Below are positions 17,908-26,337 of a stretch of DNA of 64,000 nt, piece by piece. The DNA is taken from NCBI GenBank assembly GCA_964411125.1, contig CAYPJU010000008.1, positions 1 to 64,000 on the forward strand. Direction: 5' to 3'. Origin of the DNA: JBFIHF01 sp964411125 (GTDB lineage: Bacteria; Myxococcota_A; Bradymonadia; Bradymonadales; Bradymonadaceae). The notes below the pieces were generated by a model that was not told the DNA's origin, ran no database searches, and saw only the letters and a list, made by a program, of their open reading frames with translations. The translations under genes and the position numbers were made by a program. Every line of letters begins with the position of its first letter. The stretch's first letter is position 1.

Positions 17908-18531
17908 TCAGAAGGTGGTGGTCTGGAGGTTGGCCGCCCGTTCGTCGGCGAAGATGCGCAGGTAGTTCGGCACTCCGCGTTCCGACGCCTCCAACGCGGT
18001 GATCATCGCCGGGACCAGCGTTCGCTCGGTCCAGTCGGCTCCGTAGCGAGGCGCGACGTCGTCTCCCCTCCGGTCGACGAAACGGACGACGGGGTTGTTC
18101 CACGTCGGCTCGTCGTAACGTTCGAGCACTTCGCGATCGTATCCGTCGACGTTGTTGTATATCGCGACCGGCACGAACTCGCCTTCGATCGCTTCGACGA
18201 CGAGCGGGTGGCTCAGGGGTCCGTTGGCGAAGCCCTTCACCGTGCTGCAGCCGGGGACCTCTGTGAAGAGCAGAAAAATCGGCTTTCCGGTGGCCTCCGA
18301 CCGTTCCATCCCGTGCTCGAGGCTGCGAAACCATCCCACGTCTCCGAGCTCTTCGGGGTTCGGGGCGCTCGACCTGGAGAGGGGACCGTCGGCGGATGCG
18401 GGGGGCGGATTCTCGTGGAGAGAAGACGGCGTCGCGGACGGTTCTTGCGGCTCGGCCGAGCCGGTCGACAGGCATGCCGCGCCGATGGACGCAGCGATTG
18501 TCAGCACGATGAACGAGGGGGCGTTACGCAT
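17908..18531 (-). CDS. thioredoxin-fold lipoprotein with a single active-site-region Cys
   Basis: A 207-residue exported protein whose signal peptide ends at Cys20 (SIGAAC), a somewhat atypical lipobox. A Ser/Pro-rich linker leads to a thioredoxin-like domain with KPIFLLFTEVPGCSTVKGF, where family members usually have CxxC. Only one Cys remains at that position, so classical dithiol chemistry is unlikely; a monothiol or non-redox role is possible. It lies 55 bases downstream of the MBL-fold gene on the same strand. Confidence 0.6.
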   Translation of the reverse strand: MRNAPSFIVLTIAASIGAACLSTGSAEPQEPSATPSSLHENPPPASADGPLSRSSAPNPEELGDVGWFRSLEHGMERSEATGKPIFLLFTEVPGCSTVKGFANGPLSHPLVVEAIEGEFVPVAIYNNVDGYDREVLERYDEPTWNNPVVRFVDRRGDDVAPRYGADWTERTLVPAMITALEASERGVPNYLRIFADERAANLQTTTF

Positions 18532-18586
18532 GGCGTCTCCGTGGGTTCACGACGGAGTACGCCCGGGACGGCGAGCAGTTACGAGA

Positions 18587-19711
18587 TCATCCGGGAGGTT
18601 CGATCCCCGCCCACCAGCGCGTCGGATCGGCCGTCTCCGCCGCGAGGACCCCCTCCCCAGGTAGCGGGAAATAGGCGTTGGCGTTCGCCGCTTCCGACGA
18701 CTCGGCGAATCGCTCCATCGGCTCGGCCCACGAATGGATCGCGAGGTTGAACGTCGCGTAGTGAATCGGCAAGAGGAGTCCGGTGTTCCCCATGTCTACA
18801 TGCGCGCGGACGGCCTCCTCGGGATTCATGTGGATGTCGGCCCACGCGGGGTCATAGGCTCCGATGGGCATCATCGTCACATCGAACGGCCCGAGCCGCT
18901 CGCCGATCTCGGCAAAACCGGGAAAGTAGCCGGTATCGCCGCCGAAGTACGCACGATGGCGCTCGCCGACGATCGCCCACGAGGCCCAAAGAGTCCTGTT
19001 CCGGTCGAGCAGCCCACGCCCCGAAAAGTGCCGCGCGGGGGTCGCCACGAGCTTCAGTGTCGCTCCTGCCTTCGTGATCGTCGCCTCGTCCCACCAGTCG
19101 AGCTCGCGGTAGTTCTTCACACCCCACGCGTCCAGGTGTGACCCGATCCCCAGCGGAACCAGGAAGGGAACGCGTCGCCAGGCGAGCTGCTTGATCGTCT
19201 CGTAGTCGAGGTGATCGTAGTGGTCATGGGAGATGACCACGGCGTCGATCGGGGGGAGGTCATCGAAGTCGACGGCAGGCGGGTGCATCCGCTTCGGCCC
19301 GACGGTCTGAAACGGGGAGCATCGTTCGCTCCAGATCGGATCGGTGAGGACTCGAAAGCCGTCGATCTCGACGAGCATCGTCGAGTGTCCGATCCAGGTG
19401 ACCCGCACGTCGTCGGCGGGGGGCGCGTCGAAGTCGGGCGGGACCGCCATCGGGATCTTCCCGGGCGCTGCCTGCTCGCTCTCGGCATACCGAGAGATGA
19501 CGTCTCGAGCGGTGGCGAAATCTTCGAGCCCCGAAGACGTCTCGATCGGATTGACGAACGTCTCGTCGTCGAGGCTGAAGTTCGTCGAACCGCTCAAGGT
19601 CTCGGGCGCCGGCGCGGCGCCCAACGAGGTCGTGGCGCAACTGACGTGCGCCAGCGCCGTCGCCGCCAGGGCCACCGCGACCACTGCCATCATCTTCCGG
19701 TTCATTCGCAT
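18587..19711 (-). CDS. MBL-fold metallohydrolase lipoprotein (NAPE-PLD/UlaG-like)
   Basis: A 374-residue exported metallo-beta-lactamase-fold protein. ATG at 19711 has GAGGTGA upstream; the signal peptide ends near ALAHVSC. The metal motif HxHxDH is intact (ISHDHYDHLD). WIGHSTMLVEIDG and the C-terminal LLPIHYATFNLA fit the NAPE-hydrolysing phospholipase D / UlaG-like subfamily, which acts on phospho- or lipid-type esters. The substrate is not determinable. Divergent from the msrB gene. Confidence 0.85.
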   Translation of the reverse strand: MRMNRKMMAVVAVALAATALAHVSCATTSLGAAPAPETLSGSTNFSLDDETFVNPIETSSGLEDFATARDVISRYAESEQAAPGKIPMAVPPDFDAPPADDVRVTWIGHSTMLVEIDGFRVLTDPIWSERCSPFQTVGPKRMHPPAVDFDDLPPIDAVVISHDHYDHLDYETIKQLAWRRVPFLVPLGIGSHLDAWGVKNYRELDWWDEATITKAGATLKLVATPARHFSGRGLLDRNRTLWASWAIVGERHRAYFGGDTGYFPGFAEIGERLGPFDVTMMPIGAYDPAWADIHMNPEEAVRAHVDMGNTGLLLPIHYATFNLAIHSWAEPMERFAESSEAANANAYFPLPGEGVLAAETADPTRWWAGIEPPG

Positions 19712-19910
19712 CGAATCACCTCGTTCCATCCGACCTTCACTCTAGAGCCGCTCGCTCGATGTTCGAATGAATCAGATGTGAAACCTCTGTGAAACGATTC
19801 GCGAACGAGCGCCGACGACGGCGCGATTCGAAACTGTTATCCTCGTAACCGACCGCGGGGATGCGCGTACGTTCCAACGACTGGCGGGTGTTCCAGAGAC
19901 CGGAGAAACG

Positions 19911-20549
19911 ATGAAGTCCATCCTCCCATCCATCCTGCTCATCCTGTTGGCGGCCGGCTCTATCGGCGCTGGCTGCAACGGAACTTCAAAGGCGAGTTCG
20001 ACCGGGCCGTCGAGCACCGCGGTTCGCCCGGCGCCGCTCACGACCGGCGAAGCGAAGACGGCGAAAGAGACGACAGCGCCGCAAGAAGTGCCGATGGACG
20101 ACATCAACCCGCCGCCCGACAAAGTGCCCGCGCTCGGGGAGACTTTGGAACTGTCCGAGGAAGCGTGGCGAAATCGGCTCACGACGACGCAATACCGAAT
20201 CTTGCGAAGACAGGGAACCGAGGCTCCCGGAAGCGGCGTCTACAACAAGCACTACGAACCGGGAACCTACCACTGCTCGGGGTGCAACAACCCACTCTTT
20301 TCGAGTGACTCGAAGTTCGACTCGAAGACCGGGTGGCCGAGCTACTACGAACCGATCGAAGAGGGGCGCGTGGGTGAACGCATCGACCGGAGCATGGGGA
20401 TGCAGCGCGTCGAGATCGTATGCGAGCACTGCGGTGGGCACCTCGGGCACGTTTTCAACGATGGGCCCGAACCGACCGGTTTGCGCTACTGCGTGAACTC
20501 TGTGTCGCTCTACTTCCGGCCCGAGCAATCGGAGTCGCCGACGGAATGA
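19911..20549 (+). CDS. msrB: exported methionine-R-sulfoxide reductase
   Basis: A 212-residue protein with an N-terminal signal peptide and Cys22 after GSIGAG, an unusual lipobox with Gly at -3. After a linker the MsrB domain begins near residue 80. The structural zinc Cys pairs are C122/C125 and C171/C174, GWPSY binds substrate, and C194 (RYCVNSVSL) is the catalytic Cys. It reduces protein Met-R-sulfoxide, here apparently in the envelope. No second resolving Cys is obvious, so an external thiol partner such as a thioredoxin-like protein is likely. It converges with the 1180-residue kinase gene. Confidence 0.9.
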   Translation: MKSILPSILLILLAAGSIGAGCNGTSKASSTGPSSTAVRPAPLTTGEAKTAKETTAPQEVPMDDINPPPDKVPALGETLELSEEAWRNRLTTTQYRILRRQGTEAPGSGVYNKHYEPGTYHCSGCNNPLFSSDSKFDSKTGWPSYYEPIEEGRVGERIDRSMGMQRVEIVCEHCGGHLGHVFNDGPEPTGLRYCVNSVSLYFRPEQSESPTE

Positions 20550-20558
20550 GCCCGAGGC

Positions 20559-23500
20559 TCAGGTCCGCAACCGAGCCCGAATCGCTCGCGCGCGGTCCTG
20601 ACTGCCGAGCGCCTGCCAGTGGCGCATCGCAAAGTGGAGCGCCTGCTTCGCGCGACCATCGGCACCTTTCTCCGTCGCGATCTCCGCGATCCGCTCGGAC
20701 AACAACGCGAACTCGCGGTCGACGAGGTGTTTCTGACGGACCTCGTTCATCGCGCCATGCCACAGCGCGTCGAACTCCGCCCAGTCGTCGAGCCCCGCCG
20801 CGCAGCATGCCTGGGCGAGCCGGGCGACCGGAATCATCCACCCCCATCCGACCGCGGCGAGCTCTTCCACTGCGCCCTCCAGACGGTCTCTGGCGACGAG
20901 CCAGTTTCGCGCCTCCACTTCGAGGAGTCCGAGGTTGGTGACCACGACGGAGAGATGACGAGAGCCGCCGAGCTCGTCGAGCTCCGCGGCCGCTTCGTAG
21001 TGCCGGCGGGCCGCTTCGAGATTTCCCTCCTGTCGCTCGACCGTCCCCAGAGTGGTGAGGCAGCCCGCCTCCGCCTGTCGGTTCGACGCTTGCCGGCTGA
21101 GTTCGATCCCCATCTCCGCGACCTCGCGTGAGGCTTCGAAATCTCCCTCGGCGAGGAAAGTATGCGCGACACGGTTGAAAACGTTGAGCTCGCGCGCGGT
21201 GTCGTTGGTCTCGCGATAAAGATCGAGCGCGGTCTCGAGCTCGGAGCGGGCGCCGGGCGCATCGCCGAGCGTCTTCAGCACCCAGGCACGCGCTTCCAAG
21301 AGCGCGCCGTGCTCGACGGGGTCCGACACCGACTCGATGTATTGGTCGGCGAGGGTCAGGTCCTCGACCGCAGCGTCCATGCGCCCGTCCGCACCCCGCA
21401 GCTCGCCTCTCAGCCGGTAGGCTCGAGCGGCGAGCGGGCGCCAACCGAAGTGTGTGGCCGCGCGAATGACCGTCGTGAGCGCCGGCTCCGCCTGCGCCGC
21501 GTTGCCCTGAGCGAGGTCGGCCGTCGACTGCAACAGGAGATTCTCCACGCGACGTTCGTCGGCGTCGGGAACCCCGAGGCGAAGCAAAGCATGGTGGCGC
21601 GCTTCGATCGTCTCGCGAGCCCCGAGGATGTCGCCCGACGCGAGGCGGGAGCGCGTGACGGAGGCGAGCGGCTGGAGCGCGTTGGCCCAGTCCTCGGCCG
21701 CGAGGAAGTGATCGGCTATCCGCGCCCGGACCTCGCCCGCCCCGGGATACATCGCCTTGAGGACCTCACCGCAGATTCGATTCAGCGTCCCCCAGCGACC
21801 GTCGTCACGCGAAGCATCGCGAAGCGAGTCGGGGAGCGTTCGGTGCACGAAGGACCATCCTTCAGCGGTACGGATCACGAGCCCTTGCTCCACCAGCTCG
21901 TCCACGAGGCGCTCGTGAGGTGCGATGTCGGCGACGAGGCAGCACGTCTCCCACTCGCCCGACTTCACATCGTTTCCGAGGGTGGCGGCGAGCTCGATCG
22001 CCACGCGTTGCACCGGTCCACCGAGCCGAGAGGCGAGCCGGTTGATTCGGCCGAGCCAGAGCGCCTGGAAACTCGTCGCGATGTTGGTGTTGGCCCCGAG
22101 CGAGTACCCCTGTGGGGTGCGCTGTAGGACGCCCCGTTCGACCCAGTCCGTGACGAGTTGAACGGCGAACAGCGGGTTGCCCGCCGTGGCGCGAGCGATG
22201 AGCGTCGACGTGGCCGAGTCGAAGTGCAGCAGGCGGGTGACGAGATCGTGCTGGTCGTGCTCGGCGAGCGGCCGAAAGTGCAGCACCCGCGAGGCAGGAA
22301 GGTTCGCGACCGCTTCGAGTCGATCGGCGAGGGCCCCGTCTCGCAGCGCCTCGTCCTGGACGGTCGCCAGGATGAGGACCGGCGCGTCGTCGCGTCGCAG
22401 GACTTCTTCGACGAGAGCGAGCGCCTCGTCCCCCCACTGGACGTCGTCGATCCAGAGCGCGACGGGGCGGTCTTCGCCCATCTTCGAGAGGAGGCGCCCG
22501 GCGGTCGTGAGGCGTTCCTGAGGTGAGGCGAACTGGAACTCGGCGGTCTGGCGCCCGCGGGAAGAAGCGATCGCGGCGAGCGCCCGGGATTCGTGGTCCA
22601 GGAAGTCGGAGCTCGCGGTGGGGGTCGCCGACCAGAGCCTCCCGAGCCGTTCGCGGACACGGTCGAAGACGCGTCGAGGCTCGTCCAACTGCCAGGTGAC
22701 GAACCACCGCTCGAGCATGTGGCCCACCCCCTGGTTCGGTCCGAGCGAGGGCCCGTGGGTCGCCGTGAGAATCTGCGCGCCACCGACCTCCGCTGCCCGT
22801 CGGGTGATCCACTGCGCGGTCCGGCTCTTGCCGACCCCCGAGGGCCCGCGCATCAGCACCAGCCGGGGCCGGCCCGTATTTTCGACCTCCTTGAGCGCCT
22901 CCCAGATCGCGTCCCGCTCCTGCTGCCGATCAACGAACGGGATCTCGCGCAGACCGAAGAGGCTCAGGCCGAGGCCGCTCTTGGCGCTGATCGGTTCGGT
23001 CTCTTCGGTGCGCCACGACGGGGGCAGCGGAGGGCGGTCTCGGTCGAGCTGAAACTCGGGCAGGGCGGCGAGTTGGTCCAGACTCAGGACGGTCGTCGAG
23101 GCAATCGCGACCTCGGAGAAGGCGCTGCTCTCGTTACCCAGACCTACGGGTTCACCCGTCAGCGCAGGGTCGATCCCGTCGACGCCCGCTCCCTCGTTGC
23201 CCCACCCGGGCTGCGACCATGCTGACGCCCCGGAGCTTCGGCTCCGGGCCGACGCACCGATCCGTGCGAGGTGAAAAGCGGCATCCGCGCAGCTCTGGTA
23301 GCGATCCCAGCCGTCCTTGCTCAGGCACTTGCGGAGCCACTGCTCGAGCGCCGGGGGCACGTGGAACCGCGGCGTGAACGCCGGCAGCTCGGAGGTCATG
23401 TGCGACATCGCGATCATCATCCGCGTCGCACCACGGAACGGCAGGGTCCCGGTCGCGAGCTCCCACGTCATCACCCCGAGCGCGTAGAGGTCTGTCCACG

Positions 23501-24101
23501 GCCCATAGTCGCGCCAGTCACCGCGCAACTGCTCGGGCGGCATGTAGTCGGGTGTGCCCGCGGCCTCGCTGAGCCGGCCCTGACCGAGCTCGGTCTCCGG
23601 GTCGTTCGCGTGCGCGATACCGAAGTCGGTGAGCTTCGCTCGAACCGAATGGCCTTCGGTCATCATCAGCACGTTGGCCGGCTTCAGGTCGCGGTGAACG
23701 ACGCCGCGGGCGTGCGAATAGGCCAACGCATCGAGCAACTGGAGGAGGACCTGCTGCAACTGGGGGAACGAGTTGACGTCGTCGACCGTGAGGACTCCCC
23801 GATCGGCGAGCTCCATCGTGAGGTAAGGGCTCCCCTCGCGGATCGTCCCGCCGCTCACCTCGGACTCGCCGTAGTCGTACACCCTCACGATGCTTGGATG
23901 ATCCAGGCGCGCCACCGCCTGGACTTCCTGGACGAAGCGGTCACGGTACTTCGACTGCAGGGCGCGGCCCCCCGTGATGATCTTCACCGCGACCGACTCG
24001 GAGGTCTGGACGTGAACGCCTCGCCAGACGTCCGCCATACCGCCCGTGCCGATCTGCTCGACCAGCCGGAAGGGACCTACCTGTACGAGTTGGGTGGACA
24101 C
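20559..24101 (-). CDS. Ser/Thr kinase fused to STAND-like ATPase and TPR domain
   Basis: An 1180-residue cytoplasmic signalling protein. The kinase domain (about 10-285) has K40, HRDLKPAN (D138) and DFG (D159). A linker leads to an AAA/STAND-type ATPase with an intact P-loop (GPSGVGKS, residues 419-426) and Walker B-like ALWIDDVQWGDEAL. The C-terminal half is TPR repeats. Such fusions phosphorylate targets under control of a nucleotide switch and TPR-mediated partner binding. It follows the tail-anchored kinase gene by 87 bases on the same strand, so the two are probably co-transcribed. A paralogue with a degenerate P-loop lies at 37.7-41.3 kb. Confidence 0.9.
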   Translation of the reverse strand: MSTQLVQVGPFRLVEQIGTGGMADVWRGVHVQTSESVAVKIITGGRALQSKYRDRFVQEVQAVARLDHPSIVRVYDYGESEVSGGTIREGSPYLTMELADRGVLTVDDVNSFPQLQQVLLQLLDALAYSHARGVVHRDLKPANVLMMTEGHSVRAKLTDFGIAHANDPETELGQGRLSEAAGTPDYMPPEQLRGDWRDYGPWTDLYALGVMTWELATGTLPFRGATRMMIAMSHMTSELPAFTPRFHVPPALEQWLRKCLSKDGWDRYQSCADAAFHLARIGASARSRSSGASAWSQPGWGNEGAGVDGIDPALTGEPVGLGNESSAFSEVAIASTTVLSLDQLAALPEFQLDRDRPPLPPSWRTEETEPISAKSGLGLSLFGLREIPFVDRQQERDAIWEALKEVENTGRPRLVLMRGPSGVGKSRTAQWITRRAAEVGGAQILTATHGPSLGPNQGVGHMLERWFVTWQLDEPRRVFDRVRERLGRLWSATPTASSDFLDHESRALAAIASSRGRQTAEFQFASPQERLTTAGRLLSKMGEDRPVALWIDDVQWGDEALALVEEVLRRDDAPVLILATVQDEALRDGALADRLEAVANLPASRVLHFRPLAEHDQHDLVTRLLHFDSATSTLIARATAGNPLFAVQLVTDWVERGVLQRTPQGYSLGANTNIATSFQALWLGRINRLASRLGGPVQRVAIELAATLGNDVKSGEWETCCLVADIAPHERLVDELVEQGLVIRTAEGWSFVHRTLPDSLRDASRDDGRWGTLNRICGEVLKAMYPGAGEVRARIADHFLAAEDWANALQPLASVTRSRLASGDILGARETIEARHHALLRLGVPDADERRVENLLLQSTADLAQGNAAQAEPALTTVIRAATHFGWRPLAARAYRLRGELRGADGRMDAAVEDLTLADQYIESVSDPVEHGALLEARAWVLKTLGDAPGARSELETALDLYRETNDTARELNVFNRVAHTFLAEGDFEASREVAEMGIELSRQASNRQAEAGCLTTLGTVERQEGNLEAARRHYEAAAELDELGGSRHLSVVVTNLGLLEVEARNWLVARDRLEGAVEELAAVGWGWMIPVARLAQACCAAGLDDWAEFDALWHGAMNEVRQKHLVDREFALLSERIAEIATEKGADGRAKQALHFAMRHWQALGSQDRARAIRARLRT

Positions 24102-24188
24102 GCGCTGTCTCGGTGGCGTCAGCCGGGGAGCCTCATTTTCGATCGGGAGGCGGAAATTGTGAAGCGGGTTCCGCCCTTGGCGAGGGGG

Positions 24189-25229
24189 TCAGACCACGAC
24201 CCAGAGAGCGACGACGGCGATCACGGCTACGACCAGGGCCGCGATTGCGAGCACGAGGTATCGCTGGCTGCGGGCATCGCTTTCGCTCGCCACCGAGGGG
24301 GAAGGCTCGGGGGTCGTCCTCACCGCCGGAGGCGCTGGAGCCGGCGCGCCGAATGGCGCGAGCGCCTCGATCGCCTCGCCCGCCGTCGCGAAACGCCCTT
24401 CGATGTTCTTGTCGACCATCCGCTCGACCGCGGCGCGTAGCCCCTGGGGGAGCTCGACGTCCTCGGGGAGCTCGATCGGAAACTCGTCGATCTGGCGGAA
24501 GGCGGCCCGAAGGTCGTCCTCTTCGATGGCGCGGCGGCCGGTGAGCATCTCGAAGAACACGAGACCGACCGAATAGACGTCGCTCGCCGGGGTGAGCGAA
24601 TCCCCGCGGATCTGCTCGGGAGACATGTAGCCGGGCGAGCCTACGACCCTCCCCTTCCCCGTCAGCGCGACCGCCATGGAGTCGGCGTCGCCGTTGGGAT
24701 CGTCGAACGCCTTGGCGATTCCGAAATCGAGGAGCTTCACCTGGTCGGGCCGCCCGCGCAGCTCGTAGACCATCACGTTGGCGGGCTTGATGTCTCGATG
24801 GAGGATTCCGCGATCGTGGGCTTCTTCGAGCGAAAAGAGAACCCCGCGGATCATCGGCACCGCTCGCTCGGGTGGCAGCGGCCCTTCGCGATGGATGAAA
24901 TCGAGCAGATTCTCCCCTTCGACGAACTCGGTCACCATGAAGAGAAGGCCGTTCTCGGCGCGCCCGTAGTCGAAGACGGTGAGCGTGTGGGGATCGGTCA
25001 ACTGCGAGACGAGCTTTGCCTCGCGTTGAAAGCGCCGCGCGCTCTCTTCCGCCTTGGCCGCGTTTCGTCCATCCGGCCGCAAGACCTTGATCGCTACGTC
25101 GCGTCCGAGATCGGTCTGGTGCGCCCGGTAGACACGCGCGTATCCCCCCTGCCCGACGACCTGATCGAGACGGTAGCGCCCCTCGAAAATGTCCCCGATG
25201 CGTGGGAAGGTAGTGAGGGCTGTACTCAA
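24189..25229 (-). CDS. tail-anchored Ser/Thr protein kinase
   Basis: A Hanks-type kinase: glycine loop VVGQGGYARVY, K48 (VAIKVL), HRDIKPANV, LLDFGIAK and the APE-like YMSPEQI. The tail carries a Pro-rich linker and one C-terminal membrane segment (YLVLAIAALVVAVIAVVALW), so the kinase is anchored with its catalytic domain in the cytoplasm. No ATG gives a sensible start. The frame is open upstream but runs through the divergent Nudix gene; TTG at 25229, just before the kinase domain, is the most economical start though it lacks a Shine-Dalgarno. The start is uncertain; the kinase is not. Confidence 0.85.
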   Translation of the reverse strand: MSTALTTFPRIGDIFEGRYRLDQVVGQGGYARVYRAHQTDLGRDVAIKVLRPDGRNAAKAEESARRFQREAKLVSQLTDPHTLTVFDYGRAENGLLFMVTEFVEGENLLDFIHREGPLPPERAVPMIRGVLFSLEEAHDRGILHRDIKPANVMVYELRGRPDQVKLLDFGIAKAFDDPNGDADSMAVALTGKGRVVGSPGYMSPEQIRGDSLTPASDVYSVGLVFFEMLTGRRAIEEDDLRAAFRQIDEFPIELPEDVELPQGLRAAVERMVDKNIEGRFATAGEAIEALAPFGAPAPAPPAVRTTPEPSPSVASESDARSQRYLVLAIAALVVAVIAVVALWVVV

Positions 25230-25301
25230 GATCTTTTGCGGGGCGGAAGTTCGACCGGAAAGATACGTGGCGGCCTTGTCGCGTGCAAGAGCGAGGTAGG
25301 A

Positions 25302-25718
25302 ATGGCGGAGACGATGCCCCGGATACACGTCGTCGGAGGAGCGATCCTCCAGGGGGGAAAAGTCCTCGCGGCGCTTCGCTCCGAGACGATGTCGCATCCG
25401 GGAGTCTGGGAGTTTCCCGGGGGGAAGGTCGAACCGGGAGAGTCTCCCGAAGCGTGCCTGGTACGAGAGCTCCGCGAGGAGCTCGAGGTCGAGGTCGAAG
25501 TTGCCGGGCTCGTCGCGCGGGGCGTATCGATCGTCGACGGACGACGGATCGTCCTCGACGTCTACGGTTGCCGCATCCTCAGCGGGGTCCCCGTCCCGCG
25601 GGAGCACTCCGAGCTCCGATGGGTAGGGAGCGAGCTCGACGAACTGGGGTGGGCGGAGGCGGACCTACCCGCCGTGGACGCCCTCAAGCAGCGCCTTCGA
25701 GGGCCTGGGTCCCCATGA
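25302..25718 (+). CDS. MutT-like Nudix hydrolase
   Basis: A 138-residue Nudix protein with a GAGG site 5 bases before the ATG. The Nudix box is near complete: GGKVEPGESPEACLVRELRE then EELEV, with only the usual Gly of EExG replaced by Glu. Size and HPGVWEFPGGK suggest an 8-oxo-dGTP diphosphatase (MutT) that cleans oxidised nucleotides. It is divergent from the kinase upstream, and its last 35 bases overlap the end of the sugar transferase gene on the other strand. Other Nudix substrates are possible. Confidence 0.85.
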   Translation: MAETMPRIHVVGGAILQGGKVLAALRSETMSHPGVWEFPGGKVEPGESPEACLVRELREELEVEVEVAGLVARGVSIVDGRRIVLDVYGCRILSGVPVPREHSELRWVGSELDELGWAEADLPAVDALKQRLRGPGSP

Positions 25719-26307
25719 ACTCGGGCATCGTGGCATGCCCCGCGTTCGTGATCCCTTCGCGCTCGAACACTTTCCCGATCGTCTTGAGGAAGATCTTCAG
25801 GTCGAGGCCGAACGACGCATTGTCGACGTAGTAGACATCGTTTGCGAACTTCTCCTCCCAACTGAGCGCATTTCGTCCGTTGATCTGCGACCACCCCGTG
25901 ATTCCCGGCTTCACGTCGTGCCGCCTCGCCTGTTCGGGGCTGTAGCGGCCGAGGTAGCGCATCAAGAGGGGCCGCGGCCCGACGATGCTCATCTCCCCCT
26001 TGAGCACGTTCCAGAACGTGGGGAACTCGTCGATGCTCGTCTCCCGCAGAAACTTTCCGAGCGGAGTGATCCGCTGACCGTCGCTCTTCAGGAAATCCTC
26101 GCCCGGCGGTGGCGGCGCCATCGTCCGAAACTTCACCAGCTCGAACGGTCGACCATGCAGCCCCGGGCGTTCCTGCCGAAAGAGGATGGGTCGCCCCATC
26201 GTGGCGAGGATCGCGAACGACACCGGGACCGTGACGGGTGCCGTGACGACGAGGGCCGCCGCACTCACCGTCACGTCGAAGATTCGTTTCGTCATCGCGT
26301 AGAACAT
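25684..26307 (-). CDS. sugar-phosphate transferase (PglC/WcaJ-like phosphoglycosyltransferase)
   Basis: A 207-residue bacterial sugar transferase of the monotopic PGT type. The N-terminal hydrophobic segment (KRIFDVTVSAAALVVTAP) is a re-entrant helix; QERPGLHGRPFELVKFRTM, SIDEFPTFWNVLKGEMS and VGPRPLL are family motifs, with the catalytic Asp-Glu in SIDEF. It transfers a sugar-1-phosphate to undecaprenyl phosphate to start polysaccharide or glycan synthesis. No other polysaccharide genes are adjacent, so it may be a stand-alone initiator. It follows the 635-residue kinase gene by 30 bases. The start (26307 or 26295) is not decided by a ribosome binding site. Confidence 0.88.
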   Translation of the reverse strand: MFYAMTKRIFDVTVSAAALVVTAPVTVPVSFAILATMGRPILFRQERPGLHGRPFELVKFRTMAPPPPGEDFLKSDGQRITPLGKFLRETSIDEFPTFWNVLKGEMSIVGPRPLLMRYLGRYSPEQARRHDVKPGITGWSQINGRNALSWEEKFANDVYYVDNASFGLDLKIFLKTIGKVFEREGITNAGHATMPEFMGTQALEGAA

Positions 26308-26337
26308 GCCGTCAGGATCATCCCCGAACCGCGACCG

